A DNA stretch of 64,000 bases from the NCBI GenBank assembly GCA_040757055.1, contig JBFLXY010000006.1:1-64000 (forward strand), written 5' to 3'. Source of the stretch: JAJZRJ01 sp040757055. GTDB lineage: Bacteria; Desulfobacterota; Desulfobulbia; Desulfobulbales; Desulfurivibrionaceae. The notes below the pieces were generated by a model. It was given only the letters and a program-made list of their open reading frames with translations. It did not search any database and was not told where the DNA came from. Below, piece after piece: positions 34,553 to 43,138 of the stretch (its first letter is position 1; every line of letters begins with the position of its first letter). The position numbers were made by a program, and so were the translations under genes.

Positions 34553-35635
34553 ATGGGTATGCGGCTGGTCATCACAGGCGGCGGCACCGGCGGCCATCTC
34601 TTTCCGGGGATTGCCCTGGCCGAGGGGATGCTGCAACGGTTTCCCGGGGGCAAGGTGCTCTTCATCGGCACGGACCGGCATATGGACAATCAGGCGCTGC
34701 GGGACAAGCCGTTCACGGTGGTCGCCCTGGCCAGCCGGCCGCTCAAGGGAAAGTCCCTGCTGGGGCAGCTCGGCGCGCTGTTGCAGGTGCCGGTGAGCAT
34801 CTGGCGGGCCATGCGGCTGTTGCGGGAATTCAGGCCGGCCGTGGTTTTCGGGGTGGGCGGCTATGTCACCGGGCCGGTGCTTGTGGCAGCGCGGCTTTTG
34901 GGAATCCGCACCGCCATTCACGAGCAGAATTCGATTCCGGGACTCGCCAACCGGATGCTGGGCCGTATCGTGGACCGGGTCTTTGTGTCGCTGCCCGGCA
35001 GTGAGCGGTTTTTCCGGCCGGCCAAGGTGCGGCTCAGTGGCAATCCGGTGCGGCGGGAACTGCTGGCCGGCGCGGCCCGCGAGACCTTGCCGCGCGAACG
35101 GCTCACGATTTTGATTTTGGGTGGCAGCCAGGGGGCGCGGGCGATCAACCGGTTGATGGTGGAGGCGGTGGGACAGCTTGCCGAAAAAAATCGCATCCAG
35201 ATCATCCACCAGACCGGCATCCATGATGCCGAATGGGTGCAGGCCGGGTATAATGCGGCGGCCGTGGCCGCCCGGGTGGAACCCTTTATTTCCGACATGG
35301 CGGCGGTCTATGGCGCGGCGGATCTGATCGTCTCCCGGGCCGGGGCCACGACCCTGGCCGAGATCACCGTCTTCGGCCGGCCCGCCATCCTGATTCCGTA
35401 CCCCTATGCGGCGGACGACCACCAGCGGTACAACGCCCGCTATCTGGTGGAGCAGGGGGCGGCCCTGATGGCCGACGAGGCGGAATTGGACGGAACGAAG
35501 CTCGCGGCCATGCTGGCGGAACTGTTGGCCGATGCAGCCAAGCGGCGGCAGATGGCGGAGCGGGCAAAGGCGCTGGGACGGCCGGAGGCCACCGAAACCA
35601 TTCTCAACGAGTGTCTGGCGCTGGCAGGCGCCTAG
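34553..35635 (+). CDS. murG: Lipid II synthase MurG (UDP-GlcNAc transferase)
   Basis: A 360-residue GT28 enzyme that adds GlcNAc to lipid I. N-terminal ITGGGTGGHLFPGIALAE, GVGGYVTGPVLVAA and HEQNSIPGLANR, then the C-terminal nucleotide-binding LGGSQGARAIN, FISDMAAVYGAADLIVSRAGATTLAE and PYPYAADDHQRYNA are all typical. A second ATG two codons in is also possible as start. Confidence 0.97.
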   Translation: MGMRLVITGGGTGGHLFPGIALAEGMLQRFPGGKVLFIGTDRHMDNQALRDKPFTVVALASRPLKGKSLLGQLGALLQVPVSIWRAMRLLREFRPAVVFGVGGYVTGPVLVAARLLGIRTAIHEQNSIPGLANRMLGRIVDRVFVSLPGSERFFRPAKVRLSGNPVRRELLAGAARETLPRERLTILILGGSQGARAINRLMVEAVGQLAEKNRIQIIHQTGIHDAEWVQAGYNAAAVAARVEPFISDMAAVYGAADLIVSRAGATTLAEITVFGRPAILIPYPYAADDHQRYNARYLVEQGAALMADEAELDGTKLAAMLAELLADAAKRRQMAERAKALGRPEATETILNECLALAGA

Positions 35636-35654
35636 AGGAAAGGACGAGGGAAAC

Positions 35655-37046
35655 ATGTATCGCAAGAACCAGCGCATCCACTTCGTCGGCATCGGCGGCA
35701 TCGGCATGAGCGGCATTGCCGAGCTGCTCCTGAACCTCGGCTACCGGGTCAGCGGCTCGGACCTGCGCGAGTCCGACATCACCCGGCGGCTGGCCGGGTT
35801 GGGTGGCACCATCCATCTCGGCCATGATGCCGCCTGGGTGAAGGGGGCCGACGTGGTGGTCACCTCTTCGGCAGTGAAGCAGGACAACCCCGAGGTGCTT
35901 GCGGCCCGCGACGCCCATCTGCCCATCATCCCGCGGGCCGAGATGCTGGCCGAACTCATGCGCCTCCAGGCATACGGCATCGCGGTGGCGGGCAGCCACG
36001 GCAAGACCACCACCACCTCCATGGTGGGCTGGATGATGGCCGAGGCGGGGCTCGACCCGACAGTGGTCATCGGCGGCAAGGTCAACAGCCTGGGCACCAA
36101 CGCCAAGCTCGGCACCGGAGAGTTCCTGGTGGCCGAGGCGGACGAATCCGACGGCTCCTTCATCAAGCTCTCGCCGGTGCTGGAGATCGTGACCAACATC
36201 GACTTCGAGCATGTGGACCACTATGCCGACATCGAGGCGGTGAAGGCGGCCTTTCTCGAGTTTATCAACAAGATACCCTTCTACGGCGCGGCCATTCTCT
36301 GCCTTGACGACCCGCATGTGGCCTCGCTGCTGCCGGAAATCAAGAAGCGCACCATCACCTACGGTTTTGCCAGCCAGGCGGACATCCAGGCCCGCGACGT
36401 CAAGGGCCAGGGCTTCATCAACCGCTTCGAGGTGTGGCGGCACGGCGAACTGCTTGGCAAGGTCTCGCTCCTGGTGCCGGGTCAGCACAATGTCTACAAC
36501 GCCCTGGCAGCTATTGCCCTGGGGCTGGAACTGGAGATTCCTTTCGCCACCATCAGCAAGGCCCTGGGCGGCTTTACCGGCGTGCAGCGCCGTTTGCAGG
36601 TGAAGGGCGAGTCGCAGGGCATTACGGTGATGGACGACTACGGCCATCACCCCACCGAGATCCGCGCCACTCTCGCCGCCCTGCGCAGCGCTTGGCCCAA
36701 GCGCCGGCTGGTGGTGCTCTTCCAGCCGCACCGCTATACCCGCACCGCCGGGTTGTTCAAGGAGTTCTGCACCGCCTTCCACGATTCGGACCTCCTGCTG
36801 CTCACCGAGATCTATGCGGCCAGCGAGGCGCCCATCGAGGGAGTGAGCGGCGAGTCGCTCATGGACGGGATCAGGCAGCACGGGCAGCGATTCGTCGAAT
36901 ATGTGCCGACCCTGGAGGCGATGGCTGCGGCGGTGCAGCCCCATCTGAAGCGGGGCGATGTGGTGCTCACTTTAGGTGCCGGCAGCATCTACCGGGTGGG
37001 CGAGGAACTGCTGGTGGAACTGGAAAGGAAGGATGCCGCTGCGTAA
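35655..37046 (+). CDS. murC: UDP-N-acetylmuramate:L-alanine ligase MurC
   Basis: A 463-residue Mur ligase. The start at ATG 35655 gives the standard beginning HFVGIGGIGMSGIAELLLNLG; a purine-rich GAGGAAAGGACGAGGG lies upstream. It has the ATP loop AGSHGKTTTTSM, EADESDGSFIKL, TNIDFEHVDHYAD, and DDYGHHPTEIRATL with FQPHRYTRT near the C-terminus. It catalyses addition of L-Ala to UDP-MurNAc. Confidence 0.97.
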   Translation: MYRKNQRIHFVGIGGIGMSGIAELLLNLGYRVSGSDLRESDITRRLAGLGGTIHLGHDAAWVKGADVVVTSSAVKQDNPEVLAARDAHLPIIPRAEMLAELMRLQAYGIAVAGSHGKTTTTSMVGWMMAEAGLDPTVVIGGKVNSLGTNAKLGTGEFLVAEADESDGSFIKLSPVLEIVTNIDFEHVDHYADIEAVKAAFLEFINKIPFYGAAILCLDDPHVASLLPEIKKRTITYGFASQADIQARDVKGQGFINRFEVWRHGELLGKVSLLVPGQHNVYNALAAIALGLELEIPFATISKALGGFTGVQRRLQVKGESQGITVMDDYGHHPTEIRATLAALRSAWPKRRLVVLFQPHRYTRTAGLFKEFCTAFHDSDLLLLTEIYAASEAPIEGVSGESLMDGIRQHGQRFVEYVPTLEAMAAAVQPHLKRGDVVLTLGAGSIYRVGEELLVELERKDAAA

Positions 37047-37069
37047 GGCGCGGGGCAGCGGCAGGAACC

Positions 37070-38062
37070 ATGGGACTGGCATGCGCGGCATACGAATCCA
37101 ACCTGAGGGAGCGGCCGTTGGCTGAACAGAGTGGTTGGCAGAAGGCGCTGGCCATGAAGTGGCCGGGGACCATCCTGTGGGATGCCCCGCTGGCGGAGTT
37201 CACCACGCTGCATGTCGGCGGCCCCGCTGCGGCGGTGGCCATGCCGGCGAGCACTGCCGAGCTTCTCTCCCTGCTGGCCCTGCTCCGGAGCTATATCGTG
37301 CCGTGGCGGGTGATCGGCCGCGGCAGCAACCTGCTGGTGGCGGACCGCGGTTACAACGGGGTGGTGATTGTGCTTGACCGGCGCTTCGGCGCCATCGAAG
37401 CGGCAGGGCCGACCACCGTGCGGGTCGAGGCCGGCTGCGGCGTTGCCAGGTTGCTCCAGTGGTGCGCCGCCCAGGAGTTGAGTGGCCTCGAATTTCTCGC
37501 CGGCATTCCCGGCAGTGTCGGCGGTGCGCTGGCCATGAATGCCGGCGCCTGGGGCCGGGAGATCGGGTCGTGCGTCGATGCCGTGGAACTCGTCGACGCC
37601 GGCGGCACCCTTTGCCGGGTCGGGCGGGCGGGGTTGGATTTTGCTTACCGGCATCTGGTTCTGGAGCCGGGAACGGTGATCGTTGCCGGCCATTTTGCGC
37701 TGGCCGCAGGCCATGGTCCCGAGATTGAAGCGCAGATGGCCCAATATATTGCCAGGCGCAAGACCAAACAGCCCCGGGGCGTGGCCAATGCCGGCTCCTT
37801 TTTCAAGAATCCGCCAGGGAATGCCGCCGGCCGCCTCATCGAGCAGGCCGGTCTCAAGGGCACCACGGTGGGTGGCGCCATGGTGTCGCCGGTCCATGCC
37901 AATTTTCTGGTCAACACCGGCAGCGCCACGGCGTATGAGATGTATACCCTGATGCGGCTGGTGCAGGCCCGGGTGGAGGCAGTCTTTGGCATTCGCCTGG
38001 AACCGGAGGTCCATCTGCTGGGCGATGTTGCCGAGGGTGGCGCTGGGGGTGGGCATGCCTAA
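37070..38062 (+). CDS. murB: UDP-N-acetylenolpyruvoylglucosamine reductase MurB
   Basis: A 330-residue FAD enzyme reducing UDP-GlcNAc-enolpyruvate to UDP-MurNAc. Motifs: RVIGRGSNLLVADRGYNG, FLAGIPGSVGGALAMNAGAWG (FAD and active site), GSFFKNPPGNAAGRLIEQAGLKG (catalytic Ser), and a C-terminal LEPEVHLLG. It is of the type I/II class lacking long insertions. ATG 37154 is an alternative start close to the family norm. It overlaps ftsQ by 8 bp. Confidence 0.95.
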   Translation: MGLACAAYESNLRERPLAEQSGWQKALAMKWPGTILWDAPLAEFTTLHVGGPAAAVAMPASTAELLSLLALLRSYIVPWRVIGRGSNLLVADRGYNGVVIVLDRRFGAIEAAGPTTVRVEAGCGVARLLQWCAAQELSGLEFLAGIPGSVGGALAMNAGAWGREIGSCVDAVELVDAGGTLCRVGRAGLDFAYRHLVLEPGTVIVAGHFALAAGHGPEIEAQMAQYIARRKTKQPRGVANAGSFFKNPPGNAAGRLIEQAGLKGTTVGGAMVSPVHANFLVNTGSATAYEMYTLMRLVQARVEAVFGIRLEPEVHLLGDVAEGGAGGGHA

Positions 38063-38876
38063 GAAGAAGCCGGTCAAACAGCGGTTGGGGAAGCCGCCGA
38101 AGAATTCGGCCTTCGCCGAACTGCGCAACAAGCTGATCATCCTCGGGGTGGCCTTCTGCGTGGTGCTCGGCGCCTTGGCGGCCGGCAGCTTTCTCATGCT
38201 CAAGGCCCTGGAGCGTTCGGAGTTCTTTCAGGTCACCGCCATCCGTATCCAGGGGAGCCAGCGGGTGACCAAGAATCAGATTCTGGAGCTGAGCGGGGTG
38301 GACATCCACACCAATCTGCTGGCGCTGGATCTGGACGAGGTGAAGGCGCGGGTCGAGAGCCACGAATGGGTGGAGAGCGCCGATGTCGACCGCAACTGGC
38401 CGAACCGGTTGCAGATCACCATTCGCGAGCGGGTGCCGGTGGCGCTGGTCAGCTTCAGGGAAGGGCTTTTTTACCTCGACCGGCAAGGGATCGCCTTCGC
38501 CAAGGTGCTGCCGCCGGAGGATCTCGATTATCCGGTGATCACCGGCCTCAGTCGTGAGCAGTGGCCGCCGCAGATCAGCGGTTCGGCGCTGGGTGAGGCC
38601 CTGCAGTTTATCCGGCTGGCCGGTCGGGGCAGCACCGTCCTGCCGGGCCAGAGCATCTCCGAGATTCATCTGGAACCAGCCGGTTCGCTGATTCTTTTTC
38701 TGGTGGACCGGCCCTTCCCGATATTCCTCGGCAAGGGCGAGGTGGCGACCAAATACCACCGACTGGCCCGGGTATTGAACCGGCTCTACAAGGGAAACGA
38801 GTTTGCCGTCACCGCCTATATCCGCATGGATTACCTGCCGGATAAGGTGCTGGTCGGCTTGGCGGACGCAGTGTAA
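38055..38876 (+). CDS. ftsQ: Cell division protein FtsQ/DivIB
   Basis: A 273-residue bitopic protein. A basic cytoplasmic tail (PKKKPVKQRLGKPPK) is followed by a membrane helix (LIILGVAFCVVLGALAAGSFLM), a POTRA domain (FFQVTAIRIQGSQRVTKNQILE ... HEWVESADVDRNWPNRLQI) and the beta domain (YLDRQGIAFAKV, DYPVITGL). FtsQ recruits FtsL-FtsB and regulates septal synthesis. It overlaps the murB end. ddl, often between murB and ftsQ, is missing here. Confidence 0.93.
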   Translation: MPKKKPVKQRLGKPPKNSAFAELRNKLIILGVAFCVVLGALAAGSFLMLKALERSEFFQVTAIRIQGSQRVTKNQILELSGVDIHTNLLALDLDEVKARVESHEWVESADVDRNWPNRLQITIRERVPVALVSFREGLFYLDRQGIAFAKVLPPEDLDYPVITGLSREQWPPQISGSALGEALQFIRLAGRGSTVLPGQSISEIHLEPAGSLILFLVDRPFPIFLGKGEVATKYHRLARVLNRLYKGNEFAVTAYIRMDYLPDKVLVGLADAV

Positions 38877-38900
38877 CGATCTTTACGGAGTGGTGTGGCA

Positions 38901-40133
38901 ATGGCAAGCGGCGAACGGGGCGAATTGATCGTCGGACTCGATATCGGTACCACCAAGATCTGCGCCGTGGTGGGGGAGATCCATGACAACCGGGTCGATA
39001 TCATCGGCATCGGCCGGCACCCCTCGGTGGGGCTGCGGCGCGGCGTGGTGGTGAACATCGAAAGCACGGTGGAGTCGATCCGCCAGGCGGTGGAGGAGGC
39101 GGAGCGCATGGCTGGCTGCGAGATCGGCACCGTCTATGTGGGCATCGCCGGCAGCCATATCAAAGGCTTCAACAGCCATGGCCTCATCGCCATCAAGCAC
39201 CCGGAGATCCGCCAGGACGACATCGACCGGGTGGTGGATGCGGCCCGCGCGGTGCCGATCCCGCCGGACCAGGAGATCATCCACGTGCTGCCGCAGGAGT
39301 TCATGGTGGACGGCCAGCCCGACATCCAGGACCCCATCGGCATGACCGGGGTGCGGCTGGAGGCGGACGTGCATATCGTCACCGGTTCGGTGACCGCAGT
39401 GCACAACATCATCAAATGCTGCAACCGCGCCGGGCTGGAGGTGGCCGACGTGGTGCTGGAGCCCCTGGCCTCGGCCGAGGCGGTGCTGACCAAGGAGGAG
39501 CGGGAGCTGGGCGTGGGGCTGCTCGATATCGGAGGCGGCACCTCGGATCTGGCGGTCTTTTCCGACGGCACCATCAAGCACACCTTTGTGCTGGGCCTGG
39601 GCGGCCACAACCTGACCAACGACCTCTCGGTCGGGTTGCGCACGCCGGTGAAGGAGGCGGAGCGGCTCAAGGAGGAATACGGCTGTGCCCTGGCCTCGAT
39701 GATCGACAAGGACCAGGTCATCGAGGTGCCCAGCGTGGGCGGCCGCAAGTCGCGCAAGCTCTCGCGCCGGGTGATGGGCGAGATCCTGGAGCCGCGGGTG
39801 GAGGAGATGCTGACCCTCATCAACCAGGAGCTGGCGGAATCGCACTTCAAGGAGGTGGCCAATTCCGGCATGGTGCTGACCGGCGGCACTTCGCTTCTGG
39901 CCAACATGGAGGAACTGGCCGAGCAGATCTTCGATCTGCCGGTGCGGATCGGCTATCCGGAGAATGTCGGCGGGGTGGTGGACGTGGTGAACTCGCCGCA
40001 GTGGGCCACCGGCGTGGGGCTGGTGATCTACGGCATGCGGCACGAGCCGATGCTGGGCCTGCGCAGCAAGGGCAGCGGCGTCATCGGCCGGGTGGCCGGG
40101 CGGATGAAGGACTGGTTCAAAAACATGATGTAG
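38901..40133 (+). CDS. ftsA: Cell division protein FtsA
   Basis: A 410-residue actin-like ATPase that tethers FtsZ to the membrane. It has a phosphate-1 loop (VGLDIGTTKICAVV), an SHS2-type 1C domain insertion (residues about 85-165), phosphate-2 (LLDIGGGTSDLAVF), an adenosine motif (MVLTGGTSLLANMEEL) and a C-terminal amphipathic helix (GRVAGRMKDWFKNMM) for membrane binding. ATG 38901 (ACGGAG upstream) was preferred to GTG 38895. Confidence 0.96.
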   Translation: MASGERGELIVGLDIGTTKICAVVGEIHDNRVDIIGIGRHPSVGLRRGVVVNIESTVESIRQAVEEAERMAGCEIGTVYVGIAGSHIKGFNSHGLIAIKHPEIRQDDIDRVVDAARAVPIPPDQEIIHVLPQEFMVDGQPDIQDPIGMTGVRLEADVHIVTGSVTAVHNIIKCCNRAGLEVADVVLEPLASAEAVLTKEERELGVGLLDIGGGTSDLAVFSDGTIKHTFVLGLGGHNLTNDLSVGLRTPVKEAERLKEEYGCALASMIDKDQVIEVPSVGGRKSRKLSRRVMGEILEPRVEEMLTLINQELAESHFKEVANSGMVLTGGTSLLANMEELAEQIFDLPVRIGYPENVGGVVDVVNSPQWATGVGLVIYGMRHEPMLGLRSKGSGVIGRVAGRMKDWFKNMM

Positions 40134-40211
40134 CAGTATCGGGTAAGGGTAACGGGGCGATACCGGCAGTCGGGTGCCGGGCGGTCGGAACATAACGGGG
40201 AGCTAAGAGCT

Positions 40212-41375
40212 ATGTCGTTCAAACTGGCAGAATCACAATCGCGGGCAAAGATCAAGGTATTCGGGGTTGGGGGCGGCGGCGGCAACGCGGTCAACACCAT
40301 GGTGGAGAGCAATCTCCTCGGCGTGGAGTTCATCGCCGGCAACACGGACATGCAGGCCCTGGAGCAGTCCAAGGCGGATATCCGCCTCCAGATCGGGCCG
40401 ACGGTCTCCAAGGGGCTCGGAGCCGGCGCCAATCCCGAGGTGGGCCGGGCGGCGGCGGCGGAGTCCATCGAGGAGATCCGGAAACTCCTCAAGGACAGCG
40501 ACATGGTCTTTGTCACCGCCGGCATGGGCGGCGGCACCGGCACCGGCGCTGCCCCTGTGGTGGCGCGGGTGGCCAAGGAACTGGGGGCCTTGACCGTGGG
40601 CGTGGTCACCAAGCCTTTTGCCTTCGAGGGCCGCACCCGGATGAAGAACGCCGAGTCGGGCTGGAAGGAACTGAGCGAGCATGTGGACACCATCATCACC
40701 ATCCCCAACGACCGCCTCATCTCGCTGGCCCAGAAGGGCACCCGTTTCATCGACGGCATGAAGATGGCCGACGACGTGCTGGTCCAGGCCGTGAAAGGCA
40801 TCACCGACCTCATCAACCTCCCCGGCTACATCAACCCCGACTTTGCCGACGTCCGCACCGTCATGAACGAGATGGGCCCCGCCCTCATGGGCGCCGGCCA
40901 GGGAGTCGGCGACAACCGCGCGGTGGAGGCGGTGAACATGGCCATCGCCAGCCCCCTTTTGCAGGACATCAGCATTGACGGCGCCCGCGGCGTGCTGGTG
41001 AACATCTCCGCCCGCCAGGATACCCTGACCATGGCCGAGGTGACCCAGGCCACCACCAAGATCTACGAGGAGGTGCACGAGGATGCCAACATCATCCTGG
41101 GCGTCATCTTTGACGACAACCTGGGCGAGGAACTGCGGGTGACCGTCATTGCCACCGGCATCCGCACCGTGGAGGGGGTCGAGGACGTGGTCGAAAAGGT
41201 GCGGCCGCTTATCCCGAAGCGCGAGATCAAGGCCCAGAACCTGCCTTTCAAGGGGCGGGAGGCGGTGGCGGCCAATGGCGGCGTGGTTGCCGGTTGCCAG
41301 CGCCGGTCTCCCAGCACCATCCTCAACGAGGATGACTTTGACAAGCCCACCTTCCTGCGCAAGAACGAGAGCTGA
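40212..41375 (+). CDS. ftsZ: Cell division GTPase FtsZ
   Basis: A 387-residue tubulin homologue forming the Z ring. GTP-binding signatures: KVFGVGGGGGNAV, the tubulin motif GGGTGTG at residues 106-112, NDRLISLA, and the T7 catalytic loop with NPDFADVRTVM. The C-terminal linker ends in the conserved FtsA/ZipA-binding peptide DFDKPTFLRK. A GGGGAGC site precedes the ATG. A hairpin follows the stop. Confidence 0.97.
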   Translation: MSFKLAESQSRAKIKVFGVGGGGGNAVNTMVESNLLGVEFIAGNTDMQALEQSKADIRLQIGPTVSKGLGAGANPEVGRAAAAESIEEIRKLLKDSDMVFVTAGMGGGTGTGAAPVVARVAKELGALTVGVVTKPFAFEGRTRMKNAESGWKELSEHVDTIITIPNDRLISLAQKGTRFIDGMKMADDVLVQAVKGITDLINLPGYINPDFADVRTVMNEMGPALMGAGQGVGDNRAVEAVNMAIASPLLQDISIDGARGVLVNISARQDTLTMAEVTQATTKIYEEVHEDANIILGVIFDDNLGEELRVTVIATGIRTVEGVEDVVEKVRPLIPKREIKAQNLPFKGREAVAANGGVVAGCQRRSPSTILNEDDFDKPTFLRKNES

Positions 41376-41391
41376 TCGCCCCGAGGCCGCT

Positions 41392-41420
41392 GGCAGCCGA
41401 CTCCCCGACAGTCGGCTGCC
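41392..41420. terminator. Hairpin after ftsZ
   Basis: A perfect 11-bp stem GGCAGCCGACT/AGTCGGCTGCC with a 7-nt loop directly after ftsZ. There is no T-run, so it may be a weak terminator or a 3' stabiliser rather than a full stop, with the radical SAM gene beginning within 15 bp. Confidence 0.55.
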
Positions 41421-41425
41421 GCGGC

Positions 41426-43138
41426 ATGCCCATGCGACATAAACCGGCGTCCAGCCAGGATCCCCTCGCCCAGGAGCGCGGCACCATTCGCAAGAAGTGG
41501 GCTGGCCGGCTGGCGGTGGCCCTGCTCTTCCCCAACCGTTACGGCATCGGCGCCTCGAACCTCGGCTTCCAGCTCGTTTACCACCTCGCCAACCAGCACC
41601 CCGACATCGTCTGCGAACGATTCTTTCTGCCCGAGGAGGGCGTGCCGCTCCTGTCCTGTGAGTCCCGCCGCCCCTTGCGCGATTTTCCGGTGATTTGCTA
41701 TGCCGCCCCCTTTGAGGCGGATTTCCCCAATCTGCTGGCCATGCTGGCCCAGAGCGGCGCCCCGCTTCTGGCCGCTGACCGGAGCGAAGCCGCGCCGCTC
41801 ATTATCGGCGGCGGAGTGCTCGCCTTCATGAACCCGGAGCCTTTGGCACCTTTCACCGACCTCTTCATGGTGGGCGAGGCGGAGCCGGTGCTGCCGACGA
41901 TCCTCGATACCCTGGTCAGCCGGCAGGGGAAAGGCGACCGCGCCGGATTGCTGCGCCATCTCGCCACCACCCTGCAGGGTTGCTATGCCCCGCATTTTTA
42001 TACCCCGCGCTACCACCCCGACGGCACCCTGGCGGCGGTGGCGGTGGCCAAGGGGCTGCCGGCGCGGGTGCGCAAGGTGGTCCTGTCGCAGACCGAGGTG
42101 GCTGGGCACTCGCGGCTCCTCTCACCGCAGGCGGAGTTTGCCGATCTCTTCCTTGCCGAGCTGGGCCGGGGCTGCAGTCGCGGATGCCGTTTCTGCGCCG
42201 CAGGCTTTGTCTATCGGCCGCCGCGGCTGTGGGGCGCCGAGGCCATTCTGGCGGCCTTGCGGGAACGGCCGACCGAGATTCCGCGGGTCGGCCTCTTGGG
42301 CATGGAGATGGCACGGCCGCAGGACCTTGCCCGTATCGCCACCGAATTGCAGGCCCAGCAGTGCGCCCTCTCCTTTTCCTCGCTGCGGGCCGATGCCCTG
42401 GGGCCGGAACTGGTGACCCTGCTGGGAACAAGCGGCATCAAGACCGCCACCATCGCCCCGGACGGCCCCTCGGAGCGGCTGCGTCGGGTGATCAACAAGG
42501 GCATCACCAGAGAGGAGGTGCTGGCCGCGGCCAGCACCCTGGCTGAGCAGGGGATTGCGCAGCTCAAGCTCTACTTTATGCTTGGCCTGCCCACCGAGAC
42601 CAGGGATGACCTGGCCGAGATGGCCACCCTGGTGCGGGAGGTGAAGGCGGAACTGCTGGCGGTGGGGCGGGCCAGGGGGCGGCTCGCCAACATCACCGTG
42701 AGTGTCAGCAGCTTCGTGCCCAAGCCCTGGACCCCCTTCCAGTACCACCCCTTTGCCGCATTGACAGCGCTCAAAAATGGTCTACAATTCCTGCGCAGGG
42801 AACTGGGCCGCGAGCCCAATGTGCGCCTGGCGGCCGACCCACCGTCCAAGGCCCTTTTTCAGGCGGTACTGGCCCGCGGTGACCGGCGGCTCGGCGTGGC
42901 GCTCGTTGCTGTCCTCGACGGGCAGCAGACCTGGCAGCAGGCGCTGGCGGCCCATGGCCTGACCCCGGCATTTTATGCCAGCCGTGAACGGCCGCGGGAC
43001 GAACTGTTCCCTTGGGAGATCATCGATCACGGTCTCCGGCGCGATTATCTGTGGGCCGAATACCAGCGGGCGCTCAAGGCCAAGGCCACGCCGCGCTGCG
43101 ATGTGGCGCGATGCCGGCGCTGTGGAGTGTGCCAATGA
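41426..43138 (+). CDS. Radical SAM protein with B12-binding-type N-terminus (TIGR03960-like)
   Basis: A 570-residue protein. The N-terminal 200 residues are a Rossmann-type domain of the B12-binding/methylthiotransferase-like sort (LLFPNRYGIGASNLGFQ ... IIGGGVLAFMNPEP). The radical SAM cluster motif is CSRGCRFC (Cys250, 254, 257), followed by a TIM-barrel core (IATIAPDGPSERLRRVINKG, LYFMLGLPTET) and a C-terminal region with a CRRCGVC cysteine tail. Substrate is unknown; the family is common in sulfate reducers. It is coupled to the histidine kinase gene by a 4-bp overlap. Confidence 0.85.
   Translation: MPMRHKPASSQDPLAQERGTIRKKWAGRLAVALLFPNRYGIGASNLGFQLVYHLANQHPDIVCERFFLPEEGVPLLSCESRRPLRDFPVICYAAPFEADFPNLLAMLAQSGAPLLAADRSEAAPLIIGGGVLAFMNPEPLAPFTDLFMVGEAEPVLPTILDTLVSRQGKGDRAGLLRHLATTLQGCYAPHFYTPRYHPDGTLAAVAVAKGLPARVRKVVLSQTEVAGHSRLLSPQAEFADLFLAELGRGCSRGCRFCAAGFVYRPPRLWGAEAILAALRERPTEIPRVGLLGMEMARPQDLARIATELQAQQCALSFSSLRADALGPELVTLLGTSGIKTATIAPDGPSERLRRVINKGITREEVLAAASTLAEQGIAQLKLYFMLGLPTETRDDLAEMATLVREVKAELLAVGRARGRLANITVSVSSFVPKPWTPFQYHPFAALTALKNGLQFLRRELGREPNVRLAADPPSKALFQAVLARGDRRLGVALVAVLDGQQTWQQALAAHGLTPAFYASRERPRDELFPWEIIDHGLRRDYLWAEYQRALKAKATPRCDVARCRRCGVCQ

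Noticed and set aside
32978..35716. A 912-codon antisense frame across murD-murG
   Set aside because: Composition is typical of a shadow frame (His/Gly/Arg/Pro-rich, no domains); the sense genes are all recognised enzymes.
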